64,000 nt of DNA, taken from Paractinoplanes maris. Lineage in GTDB: Bacteria > Actinomycetota > Actinomycetes > Mycobacteriales > Micromonosporaceae. The notes under the pieces were generated by a model. The model did no database searches. It was given only the letters and a program-made list of their open reading frames with translations, and was not told the origin of the DNA. The position numbers were made by a program, and so were the translations under genes. Location of the stretch: assembly GCF_023544465.1 (NCBI RefSeq), contig NZ_JALPVL010000011.1, positions 186,001 to 250,000 of the forward strand, written 5' to 3'. Shown here in pieces: positions 7,322 to 15,669 of the stretch. The stretch's first letter is position 1; each line of letters starts with the position of its first letter.

Positions 7322-9220
7322 TCAGCGCGTCGGAAGCAGGGCCACCAGCTCGAGAATCACCTGAGCGGGCGTGCCCGGTGCGGCGTCGAGCACGAGAGGA
7401 GCCTGAGTCGCATGATGACCCGCCACATGGTGCAGCGCCGACACCCCGGCGCTGGACAGATGGGTGACACCCGACAGGTCCACCGTCAGCGGCACCGTGC
7501 CGCCCCGGCTGCGCCGCAGCAGCTCCCGGTGCACCAGGGTCGCCGTGGTGAGGTCGAGCGGACCCTCCAGCCGTACGTGGGCCTCGTCGTCACCCGCCTG
7601 CTCGACGATCCGGAACTCGGGCTCGTCGTCGCGAGCCGGGTGCGGCGCCGCGACGGTGAGGTCGAGCAGCCGGGCCGGCCGGCTCAGCGGCTTCGACACG
7701 CGGGCCACCGTGCCCGTCTCGGTGTGGTCTACCTCGAGCAGCGACACCAGCTGGGCGGTCAGCGCCAGCCCGCGCCCGCGATTGAGCTGCCGCTGGGGTG
7801 CCCGCCACGTCCCGACGTCGGTCACCGAGGCCAGCACGACCCCGGCCGGGGTCAGCGTCGCCTCGACGGTGACGGTCGCCTCCGGGTCGGTGCCCGCGTG
7901 CTCGACGGCATTGGCCAGCAGCTCACCCACCGCGTGCTGCAGGGCGAAGACGTCCTCGCCGGTCGCCCCGATCTGACCCAGCCACTTGGCCAGCCGGCGC
8001 CGGGCGGCGCGCAGCTGATCCGGCTGGGCCGGCATCTCCAGGGCCAGGTCCGGGACGACGGGGACGCGCTGCACCGCCAGCAGGGTGATGTCGTCGGTGT
8101 GCCCGGTCGCCCGCACCAGCAGCTCGACCGTCTGCGAGCAGACCCGTTCGGCGGGTGTCGCCACCGGGTCGTGCAGGGCCCGGCCGGCGGCGCTGTCGGC
8201 CGCCACCTGGGCCAGCTCCCCGGCGCTCGACGGGTGGTCGCGTCCGGGCCGTTCGAGGATCCCGTCGCTGTAGAGCAGGAGCAGGTCGCCGTTGTCGAGC
8301 TGGTCCTGGCGTATGGGGAAGGACCCTCCCGTCCCCAGCGGCGCCCCACCCGTCAGGGCGAGATAGCGGGTCGCGCCCGACGGGCTGACCACCAGCGGGG
8401 CCGGGTGTCCGGCGGTGCAATAACTGACCTCGCCGCTCACCGGGTCGAGCGAGGCCATTGCCACCGTGGTCGCGTGCGCGGCCGGCACCCGGGTCGCGAA
8501 CCGGTCGGCCGCGGCGAGCGCCTCGACGATCCCGGCGCCCTCTTCCAGCCTGTCCTGCAGCACCGCTCGCAGCTGTCCCATCACGCCCGACGCGGTGACC
8601 CCGTGCCCGACCACGTCGCCGACGATCAGCGCGATCCGACCGTCGCGCTGGGCGATCGCGTCGAACCAGTCCCCGCCGGCCGCCGTGTCCGCTTCGGCCA
8701 GCAGATAGCTGGCTGCCACCTGCGCCCCCGGCAGCACCGGCAGGCCCGCGGGCAGCAGCTCGCGTTGCAGGGCGGTGATGACATCGCGACTCTGCTCGTA
8801 CCGCCTCTGCAGGCTTGCCGTCTGCTCGGCCGCGGCGTGGCGCTGCCGCACTGCCTCGGTGACGTCGAAGCCGATGCCGATCACCCCGCGGCGCTCGCCG
8901 TCGACGACCCAGGGAGTGATGGTGAAGTTCGCGAACATCTCGAGCACCGAACCGTCGGGGGCCGAGATGTGGGCCCGCCACTCCCGGCCGTTGACCGGCT
9001 CGCCGGTGCGGTAGACGTCGTAGTAGGCGTCGACGAACTGCTGGCCCGCGAGATCCTTGATCACCTCGCGGATGGGCCGGCCGCGGAACTCGCGACCGGC
9101 CAGCACCGAGCGGGTGGCCGCGCTGAGGGTGAGCACCCGCAGTTCCGGGCCCTCACACACGACCAGGATGAAAGGGACCTGGTCGACCGCGGCCAGCACC
9201 AGCGAAGGGTCGTCCACCAT
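7322..9220 (-). CDS. PAS-SpoIIE phosphatase-HATPase-STAS multidomain regulator
   Basis: A 632-residue cytosolic signalling protein with four domains in order. A PAS sensor (about 1-130) comes first. A PP2C-type SpoIIE/RsbU phosphatase follows (about 150-370), with metal-binding signatures GGDWFDA, VGDVVGHG and LLLYSDGILE. Next is a GHKL/HATPase_c anti-sigma-kinase-like domain (about 385-520; N-box ELLANAVEHA, G-box RGLALTAQ). A C-terminal STAS domain contains VDLSGVTHLSSAGVSAL. In SpoIIAA the phosphoacceptor is the Ser right after the Asp of DSSG; the equivalent Ser is retained here in SSAG. The chain therefore contains phosphatase, kinase-like and antagonist parts of a partner-switching module. 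The sensed signal and target sigma factor are not shown by the sequence. Confidence 0.9.
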   Translation of the reverse strand: MVDDPSLVLAAVDQVPFILVVCEGPELRVLTLSAATRSVLAGREFRGRPIREVIKDLAGQQFVDAYYDVYRTGEPVNGREWRAHISAPDGSVLEMFANFTITPWVVDGERRGVIGIGFDVTEAVRQRHAAAEQTASLQRRYEQSRDVITALQRELLPAGLPVLPGAQVAASYLLAEADTAAGGDWFDAIAQRDGRIALIVGDVVGHGVTASGVMGQLRAVLQDRLEEGAGIVEALAAADRFATRVPAAHATTVAMASLDPVSGEVSYCTAGHPAPLVVSPSGATRYLALTGGAPLGTGGSFPIRQDQLDNGDLLLLYSDGILERPGRDHPSSAGELAQVAADSAAGRALHDPVATPAERVCSQTVELLVRATGHTDDITLLAVQRVPVVPDLALEMPAQPDQLRAARRRLAKWLGQIGATGEDVFALQHAVGELLANAVEHAGTDPEATVTVEATLTPAGVVLASVTDVGTWRAPQRQLNRGRGLALTAQLVSLLEVDHTETGTVARVSKPLSRPARLLDLTVAAPHPARDDEPEFRIVEQAGDDEAHVRLEGPLDLTTATLVHRELLRRSRGGTVPLTVDLSGVTHLSSAGVSALHHVAGHHATQAPLVLDAAPGTPAQVILELVALLPTR

Positions 9221-9253
9221 CAGCTCATCCTGCCGGACATCAGGCCATGAGTG

Positions 9254-9895
9254 TCACTCGGCCAGCGGCAAGTCGATCGTGTGAGCTGTGTGGGAGGCCT
9301 TCGTCGCCAGATATCTCACATTCGCCGGGGACATGTGCACCCCGGTCGGCACCCGCTGGGCGACCTCGATGCCCGATTTCTCGAGCTGGATGGCCTTGTC
9401 CGGGTTGTTGCTCAGCAGGCGGATGCGGTCGGCCCCCAGCGCGAGCAGCATCTGGGCGGCCGCGGTGTAATCGCGCTCGTCCTCGCCGCGACCCAGCGCC
9501 ACGTTCGCCTCGTAGGTGTCGAGACCGGCGTCCTGCAGGGCGTAGGCGTCCAGCTTGGCGTAAAGACCGATGCCGCGACCCTCCTGACGCAGGTAGAGCA
9601 GGAAGCCGCCCTGCTCGGCGATCCGCTCGACGGCCTCACGCAACTGCGGGCCGCAGTCGCAGCGCTGGCTGCCGAAGACGTCGCCGGTCAGGCACTCGCT
9701 GTGCGGGCGCACCAGGGGTGCCCGGCCACCGGCGGCTGACTTCTTCAGCGCCCGCTGCCAGTCGCCCAGGCCGAGGGCCAGATGCTCCTTGCCGTCGACG
9801 AGCCCGTCGAAGGTCATCACACGAGCGGTGGTGGCGTACCCGTCGCCGAAACGGAGTGGGACGGTCACCTGCTGCCGCATCGTGGCTTCTAACAT
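9254..9895 (-). CDS. ribA: GTP cyclohydrolase II (stand-alone RibA)
   Basis: A 213-residue enzyme that opens GTP to a 2,5-diamino-6-ribosylamino-pyrimidinone phosphate. Zinc ligands are Cys68, Cys79 and Cys81 (SECLTGDVFGSQRCDCG), followed by the catalytic RQEGRGIGL segment and DAYALQD. The Tyr in AYALQD (residue 118) aligns with E. coli Tyr105. Spoonamore and Bandarian reported that a Met here makes S. coelicolor SCO6655 release a formylated product (FAPy); here the Tyr is kept, so normal deformylating chemistry is expected. There is no fused DHBP synthase (RibB), unlike typical actinobacterial RibAB, which suggests a paralogue. It is divergent from the RibD-type reductase, with a 158-bp shared promoter region and no FMN riboswitch. 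Confidence 0.93.
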   Translation of the reverse strand: MLEATMRQQVTVPLRFGDGYATTARVMTFDGLVDGKEHLALGLGDWQRALKKSAAGGRAPLVRPHSECLTGDVFGSQRCDCGPQLREAVERIAEQGGFLLYLRQEGRGIGLYAKLDAYALQDAGLDTYEANVALGRGEDERDYTAAAQMLLALGADRIRLLSNNPDKAIQLEKSGIEVAQRVPTGVHMSPANVRYLATKASHTAHTIDLPLAE

Positions 9896-10053
9896 CGGTC
9901 CTCCTCGTTGGTTCCCCGTTGATCCGCTTTACCCGCCGGCCGGAGTCACCGCACCGCAACAGACCGCGAACGTGCCAGTAATCGTGTCGCGGATTATCTT
10001 GGACGCAACTGTTCGACCAGGGTGACGATCGTCGCTCTACTGGAGGCGGCATC

Positions 10054-10746
10054 GTGGTTGAGCGTCCTTACACCCTGTTGAGTTGTGGCATGTCGATCGA
10101 CGGCTATCTGGACGACGTGGCGCAGGAACGGCTGTTGCTGTCCAACGAAGCCGATTTCGACCGCGTTGATGACGTTCGTAGTGGTTGTGACGCGATCCTC
10201 GTCGGCGCCACGACCATCCGGCAGGACAACCCGCGGCTGCTGGTGCGCTCGGCCGAGCGCCGCGCCGCCCGGGTGGCCCGGGGGGAGGCGCCGAACCCGC
10301 TGAAGGTCACGGTCACCGGCCGCTGCGACATCGATCCCGCTGCACGGTTCTTCACCGTAGGAGACGTCGACAAGCTGGTGTACTGCGCGTCCTCGACGTG
10401 CGATGCAGCCCGCGAGCGGCTCGGCGAGGTGGCCACAGTGGTCGACGCCGGCGACCCGGTCGACCTGCTCCGAGTGGCCGCCGATCTGGCCGGACGCGGC
10501 GTGCGCCGGCTGATGGTCGAGGGCGGTGGCACGATGCACACCCAGTTCCTCACCGCGGGGCTGGCCGACGAGCTGCAGCTGGTGGTGGCGCCGTTCTTCG
10601 TGGGTGACTCGCGGGCGCCACGGTTCGTCAGCGACGGTGAGTTCCCGTGGGGGCCGAGCCGCCGCGCGACGCTGGCCGAGGTCCGCCAGATCGGCGACGT
10701 CGTACTGCTGCGCTACGCGCTGTCCGACCGCTTCGACCCGCGCTGA
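10054..10746 (+). CDS. RibD C-terminal-type reductase (pyrimidine/dihydrofolate reductase fold)
   Basis: A 230-residue protein starting at GTG 10054 with a GGAGG site about 8 nt upstream. It has the RibD-C/HTP-reductase motifs: a CGMSIDGYL substrate strand, DAILVGATTIRQDNPRL, and MVEGGGTMHTQFL near the NADPH site. No deaminase domain is fused, so it resembles archaeal/fungal Rib7-type reductases that act on the ring-opened GTP product before deamination. It faces the RibA-type gene, so the natural inference is a two-step GTP-to-ribitylaminopyrimidine route feeding either flavin or the neighbouring cluster. The exact substrate is not determinable from sequence. Confidence 0.85.
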   Translation: MVERPYTLLSCGMSIDGYLDDVAQERLLLSNEADFDRVDDVRSGCDAILVGATTIRQDNPRLLVRSAERRAARVARGEAPNPLKVTVTGRCDIDPAARFFTVGDVDKLVYCASSTCDAARERLGEVATVVDAGDPVDLLRVAADLAGRGVRRLMVEGGGTMHTQFLTAGLADELQLVVAPFFVGDSRAPRFVSDGEFPWGPSRRATLAEVRQIGDVVLLRYALSDRFDPR

Positions 10747-10778
10747 GACCGTGCCGCGCGAGCAGCCGGTCGCCCTGC

Positions 10779-11030
10779 GGTGCGCGGGGACAGGCAGGGC
10801 GCCGGACGCTTCGCGGGGTGCGGGGACAGGCTGGGCCGCGGTCGCCACGCGGGGCGCGGAGACAGGCTGGGCCGCGGTCGCCACGCGGGGCGCGGAGACA
10901 GGCTGGGGCGCGGTCGCCACGCGGGGTGCGGAGACAGGCTGGGCCGCGGTCGCCACGCGGGGTGCGGAGACAGGCTGGGGCGCGGTCGCCACGCGGGGTG
11001 CGGGGACAGGCTGGGCGGCGGAGGCCACGC
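10779..11030. repeat. 36-bp tandem repeat array (7 copies)
   Basis: Seven head-to-tail 36-bp units at 10779, 10815, 10851, 10887, 10923, 10959 and 10995. The core six differ at only a few positions (GGGGYGCGGRGACAGGCTGG near the unit start); the first and last are more divergent. The period is a multiple of three, so all frames stay open. The minus frame reads APRVATAAQPVS-type 12-residue units. The array lies in the gap between the convergent reductase and flippase genes. Confidence 0.95.
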
Positions 11031-11077
11031 GGTGCCTGAGCACACGCGGCGTCGTGCCGTGGAGGTGGACGAGGGGC

Positions 11078-11101
11078 GCCGGCCCCCATCTGGGGGCCGG
11101 C
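11078..11101. terminator. strong tail-less hairpin downstream of flippase
   Basis: A perfect 10-bp stem (arms 11078-11087 and 11092-11101) with ATCT loop, composed only of G/C. It sits 30 bp past the flippase stop on the minus strand and beyond the repeat array on the plus strand. It is likely a terminator for the minus-strand operon, without a U-tract. Confidence 0.6.
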
Positions 11102-11130
11102 GTGGGTGGGATTGAGCTGTCGGGCATGTG

Positions 11131-12216
11131 TCAGGCGCCGGCACGGACCAGTTCGCGGCCCGGGAGGGCGGCGGGGACCGGCACGGACTGAGCGGCCGGG
11201 GCCGGAGCCGGGGCTGCGGCTGGCTGGGTGGCCGGGAGGCCGTACGGCACCGGGGAGATCGGGGCGGCCAGGCGGACGGCGGTGGCGGCGCGGAAGCGGG
11301 CCAGCGGCCGGGCGATCAGGACCAGGGCGCCGGGCAGGGCCGCGACGAACGCGAACACCCCGTAGACGACGGCGGTGGTCAGGCCCTGCGTGGCGCTCAG
11401 GCCGGCCGCTCCGAAGGCCCACGCCGTGACGGCCTCGCGCGGGCCCCAGCCGCCGACGTTGAGCGGGAGCGACATCGCCAGCAGGGCCAGCAGCATCAGC
11501 GGCACCAGGCGGGTCAGCGAGGCCGTCGAACCGGCTGCGCGGGCTGCCACCACGAACGTCGCCAGGTGGCCGGCCACCACGACGACCGACGCCAGCGTGA
11601 TGCCGGGCCAGTTGCGGCGGGCCAGCAGGCCGGTGCGGATCTCGGCCAGGCCGGTGCGCACCGCGGCCGCCACCCGCGAACCGCCCTGGCGGAGCTTGCG
11701 GAAGGCGAGCAGCAGGACCACGGCGGCCAGCGCCACCGCGAGGATGACGACGGCGGCCACAAAACCGTGCCGCTGCAGCACGGTCAGGACCGGCGACGGC
11801 ACCGTGAGCAGGACGGACACGGCGATGGCGAGGAAGACGAGCTGCCCGGCGGTCCGTTCGAGCACGACCGCCCGGACGCTCTTGGCCACGTCGCCCTCGT
11901 CGCGACCGTGCTGGACGGCCCGGTCGACGTCGCCGAGCACCCCGCCCGGCAGCGCGGCGTTGAGGAACAGCGCCTTGTAGTAGTCGGCGATCGCCGTACC
12001 GAAGGAGAGCCGCAGGCCGAGGCCGCGCGCCACCAGGCACCAGCGCCAGGCGCTGAAGATCGTGGTGGCCACGCCGATGCCGAACGCGGTCGCCAGGGCG
12101 GGACCGTTGATCACGCGCAGGCCGTCGAGGAACGCTCCGGTGCCGAGCCGCCACAGCAGGAAGACGAGGATCCCCGCCCCGCCCAGGATCCGTGCCCAAG
12201 CCCAGATTCGCCCCAC
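11131..12216 (-). CDS. lysylphosphatidylglycerol-synthase-TM-type flippase (UPF0104/AglD-like)
   Basis: A 361-residue polytopic membrane protein with about eight hydrophobic helices. It carries the family signature regions SAWRWCLVARGLGL, YYKALFLNAALPGGVLGDVDRA and SLPLNVGGWGPRE. This fold (MprF N-terminal flippase, AglD) moves charged or glycosylated lipids across the membrane. There is no catalytic lysyl-transferase domain. The last 45 residues form a cytosolic or exported Pro/Ala tail. It closes the minus-strand cluster of dehydrogenase, PTPS-like, glycosyltransferase and methyltransferase genes, after a 61-bp gap, so export of the cluster's lipid-linked product is the likely role. After its TGA the same frame stays open through the 36-bp repeat array. 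Confidence 0.88.
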   Translation of the reverse strand: MGRIWAWARILGGAGILVFLLWRLGTGAFLDGLRVINGPALATAFGIGVATTIFSAWRWCLVARGLGLRLSFGTAIADYYKALFLNAALPGGVLGDVDRAVQHGRDEGDVAKSVRAVVLERTAGQLVFLAIAVSVLLTVPSPVLTVLQRHGFVAAVVILAVALAAVVLLLAFRKLRQGGSRVAAAVRTGLAEIRTGLLARRNWPGITLASVVVVAGHLATFVVAARAAGSTASLTRLVPLMLLALLAMSLPLNVGGWGPREAVTAWAFGAAGLSATQGLTTAVVYGVFAFVAALPGALVLIARPLARFRAATAVRLAAPISPVPYGLPATQPAAAPAPAPAAQSVPVPAALPGRELVRAGA

Positions 12217-12277
12217 GTCGCCGTTCCCTTCAAGTAGCCCGTCTTTCCCCTAGTACGCCGGGGCGGGTACAAAGGGT

Positions 12278-13045
12278 TCAGCCGAAGATCGCCAAAAGAT
12301 CGACATGTCCGACCGACGCGCTCGGCAACTGCTCCAGACGGGCGGTCAGATAGTCGTCCAGATCGAGCGAAGGCCGCTGCTCACGGGCGGCGCCGGTCCA
12401 TCCGCGGAGCCACTCGGCGGTCAGTTCCGGCCGGTCGGGTCCGAGCTGCCACGCACTCGGCCGAGTGACCACCGTCGCACCCGCTTTTTCGAAAGCCCGG
12501 ACCGCGTACGCCGGAGCGTCCGGCCCGAGGAGCCGGCGCCCGTCCACCACGCGCCGCTGGTGCTCGTCGAACGCCTCAGCCACCGCGGCGTCCTCCGGGC
12601 GGGCCGGGTCGAAGCTGACCTCGCCGGCGACCGACAGGGTGAACAGTGCCGCCGCACCCGAGGCGGCCAGCACCGCCACCAGCGCGTCGATCTCGGCCTC
12701 GGTCAGCAGGTCGAGCAGCGCCGAGCAGGTGACCAGGTCGGTGCCGTCGAGGTCGGCCGCGGTCAAAGCCGTCACGTTGCCCAGCGCCCCCTCGACGCTG
12801 ACGCCCGGCACCCGCACGTGCGAGGTGGCGTAGTGCAGCAGTTTCGGGTCGAGGTCGGCCAGGATCCAGTGCTGCGGCGTCTCCAGCTGGGGGGCCAGCC
12901 ACCGCGCCATCGAACCGGTGCCGCAGCCGAGATCCCGGATCACGTGGACGGGCTTGGGCAGCAGCGCTACGAGATCGGCCGCGCGGGCGTCGGCGTCGGC
13001 CGGTTCGCGCAGGCCCAGCCAGGACTCACTGAATTCACCGGTCAT
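12278..13045 (-). CDS. class I SAM-dependent methyltransferase
   Basis: A 255-residue protein with the Rossmann SAM-binding motif I VIRDLGCGTGSMARWL (about residues 34-49), the acidic end of strand 2 (ILADLDPKLLHYA) and motif IV-like DLVTCSALLDLLT. The start overlaps the stop of the glycosyltransferase gene in an ATGA (13042-13045), showing coupled translation. The substrate is unknown. In this cluster it may decorate the pterin-like or glycan product. Confidence 0.88.
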   Translation of the reverse strand: MTGEFSESWLGLREPADADARAADLVALLPKPVHVIRDLGCGTGSMARWLAPQLETPQHWILADLDPKLLHYATSHVRVPGVSVEGALGNVTALTAADLDGTDLVTCSALLDLLTEAEIDALVAVLAASGAAALFTLSVAGEVSFDPARPEDAAVAEAFDEHQRRVVDGRRLLGPDAPAYAVRAFEKAGATVVTRPSAWQLGPDRPELTAEWLRGWTGAAREQRPSLDLDDYLTARLEQLPSASVGHVDLLAIFG

Positions 13046-14193
13046 CGAGGGGTCTCCTTGTCAGCGGGCGGGCCGGCGGCAGCGGGTGGGCCGATGGCCG
13101 ATGAGCAGATGGCGGAGAGCCGGTGGGCGGTCTCGCGCCAGGTCGGAAGGGTTTCGCGGCGGGCTCGGGCGGCGGTGCGCAGGCGGTCGCGCAGCGTGTC
13201 GTCGGTGAGCCAGGATCGCAGCGCGGCGGTCAGGGCGGCTCGGTCGCCGGGAGGGATCAGCAGGCCGGGCATGGTTCCGTCGGGGGCCGTGCCGAGCGCC
13301 TCGGGCACACCGCCGACCGCCGTGGCCACGACCGGCAGTCCGCGGGCCAGGGCTTCGGTCACCACCATGCCGTACGTTTCGGCTCGGGACGGCAGGACCA
13401 GAAGATCCGAGCCCGCGTACGCGTCGTCGAGCTCCGCGGAGGCCAGCGGCCCGGCGAAGTGAAGCCGAGGGTCGCGATGCGGAACCGGTCGCACCACCGC
13501 TCCCGCGAAGGTGCACTCCCAGTCGAGCCCGGCCAGGTCTTCCAGCGCCCCGACCAGCAGATCCTGGCCCTTGCGGGGGCTCACGGCGGCCACGCAGAGC
13601 AGCCGCCGGCCGTCGGGCCGAACGGTGGCGAGCTCCGCCGCGTCGACGCCGGGCGGGGCGACCTCGACCCGGGTCAGGCCGTGCATGGTGGCCACCCGTT
13701 CGGCCGCCGCGGTGCTGGTGGCGACCACGGTGGTGGCCAGGTGCAGGGCCTTGCGCTCACGGTCGCGCAGGTCGGCCGCGTCGCTGGGGGAGAGGCCGGT
13801 CTCGTCGCTGAGCGGCAGGTGCACGAGGACGATCAGCCGCAGCCGCGCCGCGTGCAGTTCCAGGATCTCCGGCACGCCGCAGCCGACCAGCCCATCCACC
13901 AGCACATCCGACATGTCCGGAATATAGGAGAGAGCGGTGGTGAGGGCGCGACGGGCTTCCGGGCCGGGCCGGGGCCAGGCACCGTTCACCGCGACCTCGC
14001 GCACCTCCGGCAGCAGCGACAACACCGACCGGTCGTAGCGGTTCCCCCCGCTCGGCGCCGCCGGGTCGTCGATGCCTCCGGGCACGATCGCCCACAGCGG
14101 CGCCGCCACCCGCCCCAACGAAGGGGAGTGCTCACCTTGCGCGGTGGGCGCCGGCGGCCGGCTGCCGGCGGACGAGGGGGAGCCTGAGGTCAC
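13042..14193 (-). CDS. GT4-family glycosyltransferase
   Basis: A 383-residue GT-B fold enzyme. The C-terminal nucleotide-sugar half carries VAAVSPRKGQDLLVGALEDL and the EX7E motif in PSRAETYGMVVTEALARGLP, followed by VVATAVGGVPE; these define GT4 retaining transferases. The N-terminal acceptor half has the short GG-N segment (PSGGNRYDRS) in place of the common GGAE motif. It overlaps the PTPS-like gene by 4 bp (14190-14193) and the methyltransferase by 4 bp, so it is an integral operon member. Donor and acceptor are unknown. Confidence 0.9.
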   Translation of the reverse strand: MTSGSPSSAGSRPPAPTAQGEHSPSLGRVAAPLWAIVPGGIDDPAAPSGGNRYDRSVLSLLPEVREVAVNGAWPRPGPEARRALTTALSYIPDMSDVLVDGLVGCGVPEILELHAARLRLIVLVHLPLSDETGLSPSDAADLRDRERKALHLATTVVATSTAAAERVATMHGLTRVEVAPPGVDAAELATVRPDGRRLLCVAAVSPRKGQDLLVGALEDLAGLDWECTFAGAVVRPVPHRDPRLHFAGPLASAELDDAYAGSDLLVLPSRAETYGMVVTEALARGLPVVATAVGGVPEALGTAPDGTMPGLLIPPGDRAALTAALRSWLTDDTLRDRLRTAARARRETLPTWRETAHRLSAICSSAIGPPAAAGPPADKETPR

Positions 14194-14588
14194 AGATCGC
14201 GCTCGTACGAGGCCCAGGCGATGTGTGACTCGTGCAGGGTGATCGACAGGCCGGTCAGGCCGGTCGCGCCCGGGCCCAGGTCGCCGGCGGCGATCTTGGC
14301 GGCCAGGCGGTCGGCGATCACCTTGGCCAGGTATTCGGTCGACGTGTTGATGCCCAGGAAGTCGGGCTCGTCGTCGAGGTTGCGGTAGCTCAGCCCGCCG
14401 CAGATCGCGTGCAGCTCCTGCGAGGCCAGGCCGATGTCGACCACGATGTTGTCGTCGTCGAGCTCCGGCCGGCGGAACGTCGCGTCCACCACGAAGGTCG
14501 CGCCGTGCAGTTTCTGGGCCGGTCCGAAGACCTCACCGGAGAAGCTGTGCGCGATCATGATGTGGTCGCGGACGGTGATGCTGAACAA
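14190..14588 (-). CDS. 6-pyruvoyltetrahydropterin synthase/QueD homologue lacking zinc and catalytic residues
   Basis: A 132-residue T-fold protein. In QueD/PTPS three His bind zinc (AAH...HGH), with a Cys and a His-Asp for catalysis. Here His14 (IAHSF) and His28 remain, but HGH is HGA (Ala30), no Cys lies between them, and the LDHHYLND-type catalytic His is replaced in LSYRNLDD. The pterin-anchoring Glu is kept (LHES, Glu120). This matches what is published for S. coelicolor SCO6650, a PTPS homologue that lacks zinc and the triad but still has a pterin-type pocket. The true reaction is unknown. It overlaps the glycosyltransferase start and lies 3 nt after the dehydrogenase. Confidence 0.85.
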   Translation of the reverse strand: MFSITVRDHIMIAHSFSGEVFGPAQKLHGATFVVDATFRRPELDDDNIVVDIGLASQELHAICGGLSYRNLDDEPDFLGINTSTEYLAKVIADRLAAKIAAGDLGPGATGLTGLSITLHESHIAWASYERDL

Positions 14589-14591
14589 GGG

Positions 14592-15566
14592 CTACTCCTC
14601 GGGGTAGTCGATCACGTGGCAGAGGGCCGGAAGGCTACCGTCCGCGAGGCGAGGCAGCACCTCCGGCAGGGCTGAGAACGGTGAGTGCCCGGTCACCAGG
14701 GCCTCGAACCGGTCGTCCTTCAACAGGTCGAGCGAGAGCGCCAGCCGGTCGGCGTAGGTGCGGCGCCGGCCGGGCACGATGCCGCCGACCTGGCTGCCGC
14801 GGATGGTCAGCCGGCGCGAGTGGAAGAACTCACCCAACGGCACGGTGACCTGCTGATCCCCGTACCAGCTGAGCTCGACGACCGTGCCCTCGGGCGCCAC
14901 CAGCTCGAGCGAGCGGGTCAGCCCGGCCGAGGTGGCGCTGGCGTGGATCACCAGGTCGCAGTCGTCGAGCGCCTCGCCGGGGGTGGCGAAATCGGCGCCC
15001 AGCCGCGCGGCCAGCTCGGCTCGGCCCGGGTCGACGTCGATCAACTGCAGCCGTACGCCGGGAAACCGCGCCAGGATCGCCGCGGCGCACCCACCCACCA
15101 TGCCCCCGCCGACGACCGCGACGCGGTCGCCGACCAGCGGGCGCGCGTCCCACAGAGCGTTGACCGCCGTCTCCACGGTGCCGGCGAGCACGGCCCGATG
15201 CGCGGGCACGCCCTCCGGGACCACGGTGACTGCCCCCTTCGGGGCGATAAAGCGGGTTTGGTGGGTATAGAGGCTGAAGACCGTCCGCCCGAGCAAGTCG
15301 GGCGGACCCTGCTCCACCCGGCCGACGTTGAGGTAGCCGTATTTCACCGGGGCCGGGAAATCACCCTCCTGGAAGGGGGCGCGCATCGCCGACCACTGGC
15401 TCTCGGGCACCCGCCCGGTGAACACGAGAGTCTCGGTTCCCCTGCTCACGCCGGTGTGCAGAGTGCGGACGAGCACCTCGTCCGGCCCCGGCCCGGCCAG
15501 CGTGACCGGCCGGATCTCACCCCGGCCCGGCTCGGCCAGCCAGAAGGCGAACGCCTCACTCGTCAT
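14592..15566 (-). CDS. MDR-family dehydrogenase lacking the catalytic zinc ligands
   Basis: A 324-residue medium-chain dehydrogenase/reductase starting at the ATG 15566 (MTSEAFAFWLAEPGRG); the longer open frame upstream is not convincing. The N-terminal GroES-like domain shows LHTGVSRGTETLVF where classic alcohol dehydrogenases have the zinc-binding CGICGTD and GHE motifs, so the catalytic zinc site is absent. The NAD(P) Rossmann motif is VAVVGGGMVGGCAAA, followed by an acidic strand end (QLIDVDPGRAEL) suggesting NAD. It resembles BchC-type dehydrogenases. It is the first gene of the cluster and diverges from the CDP-alcohol transferase with about 100 bp between starts. Confidence 0.85.
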   Translation of the reverse strand: MTSEAFAFWLAEPGRGEIRPVTLAGPGPDEVLVRTLHTGVSRGTETLVFTGRVPESQWSAMRAPFQEGDFPAPVKYGYLNVGRVEQGPPDLLGRTVFSLYTHQTRFIAPKGAVTVVPEGVPAHRAVLAGTVETAVNALWDARPLVGDRVAVVGGGMVGGCAAAILARFPGVRLQLIDVDPGRAELAARLGADFATPGEALDDCDLVIHASATSAGLTRSLELVAPEGTVVELSWYGDQQVTVPLGEFFHSRRLTIRGSQVGGIVPGRRRTYADRLALSLDLLKDDRFEALVTGHSPFSALPEVLPRLADGSLPALCHVIDYPEE

Positions 15567-15669
15567 GGGTTCTTCCCTCCGCCCACTGAACCGAACGTCG
15601 TCCGGGCGCGTGTTAAGCGCTGACGACGGCAACCATACGCGGCGGCCGATCTTGCTCTTGGAGGCCACG

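Noticed and set aside
9896..10053. FMN riboswitch upstream of the RibA/RibD pair
   Set aside because: The 158 bp between the two starts lack the conserved RFN-element blocks.
10779..11030. Repeat array as a CRISPR array
   Set aside because: The 36-bp units are directly abutting with no unique spacers, and no cas genes are nearby; it is a minisatellite.
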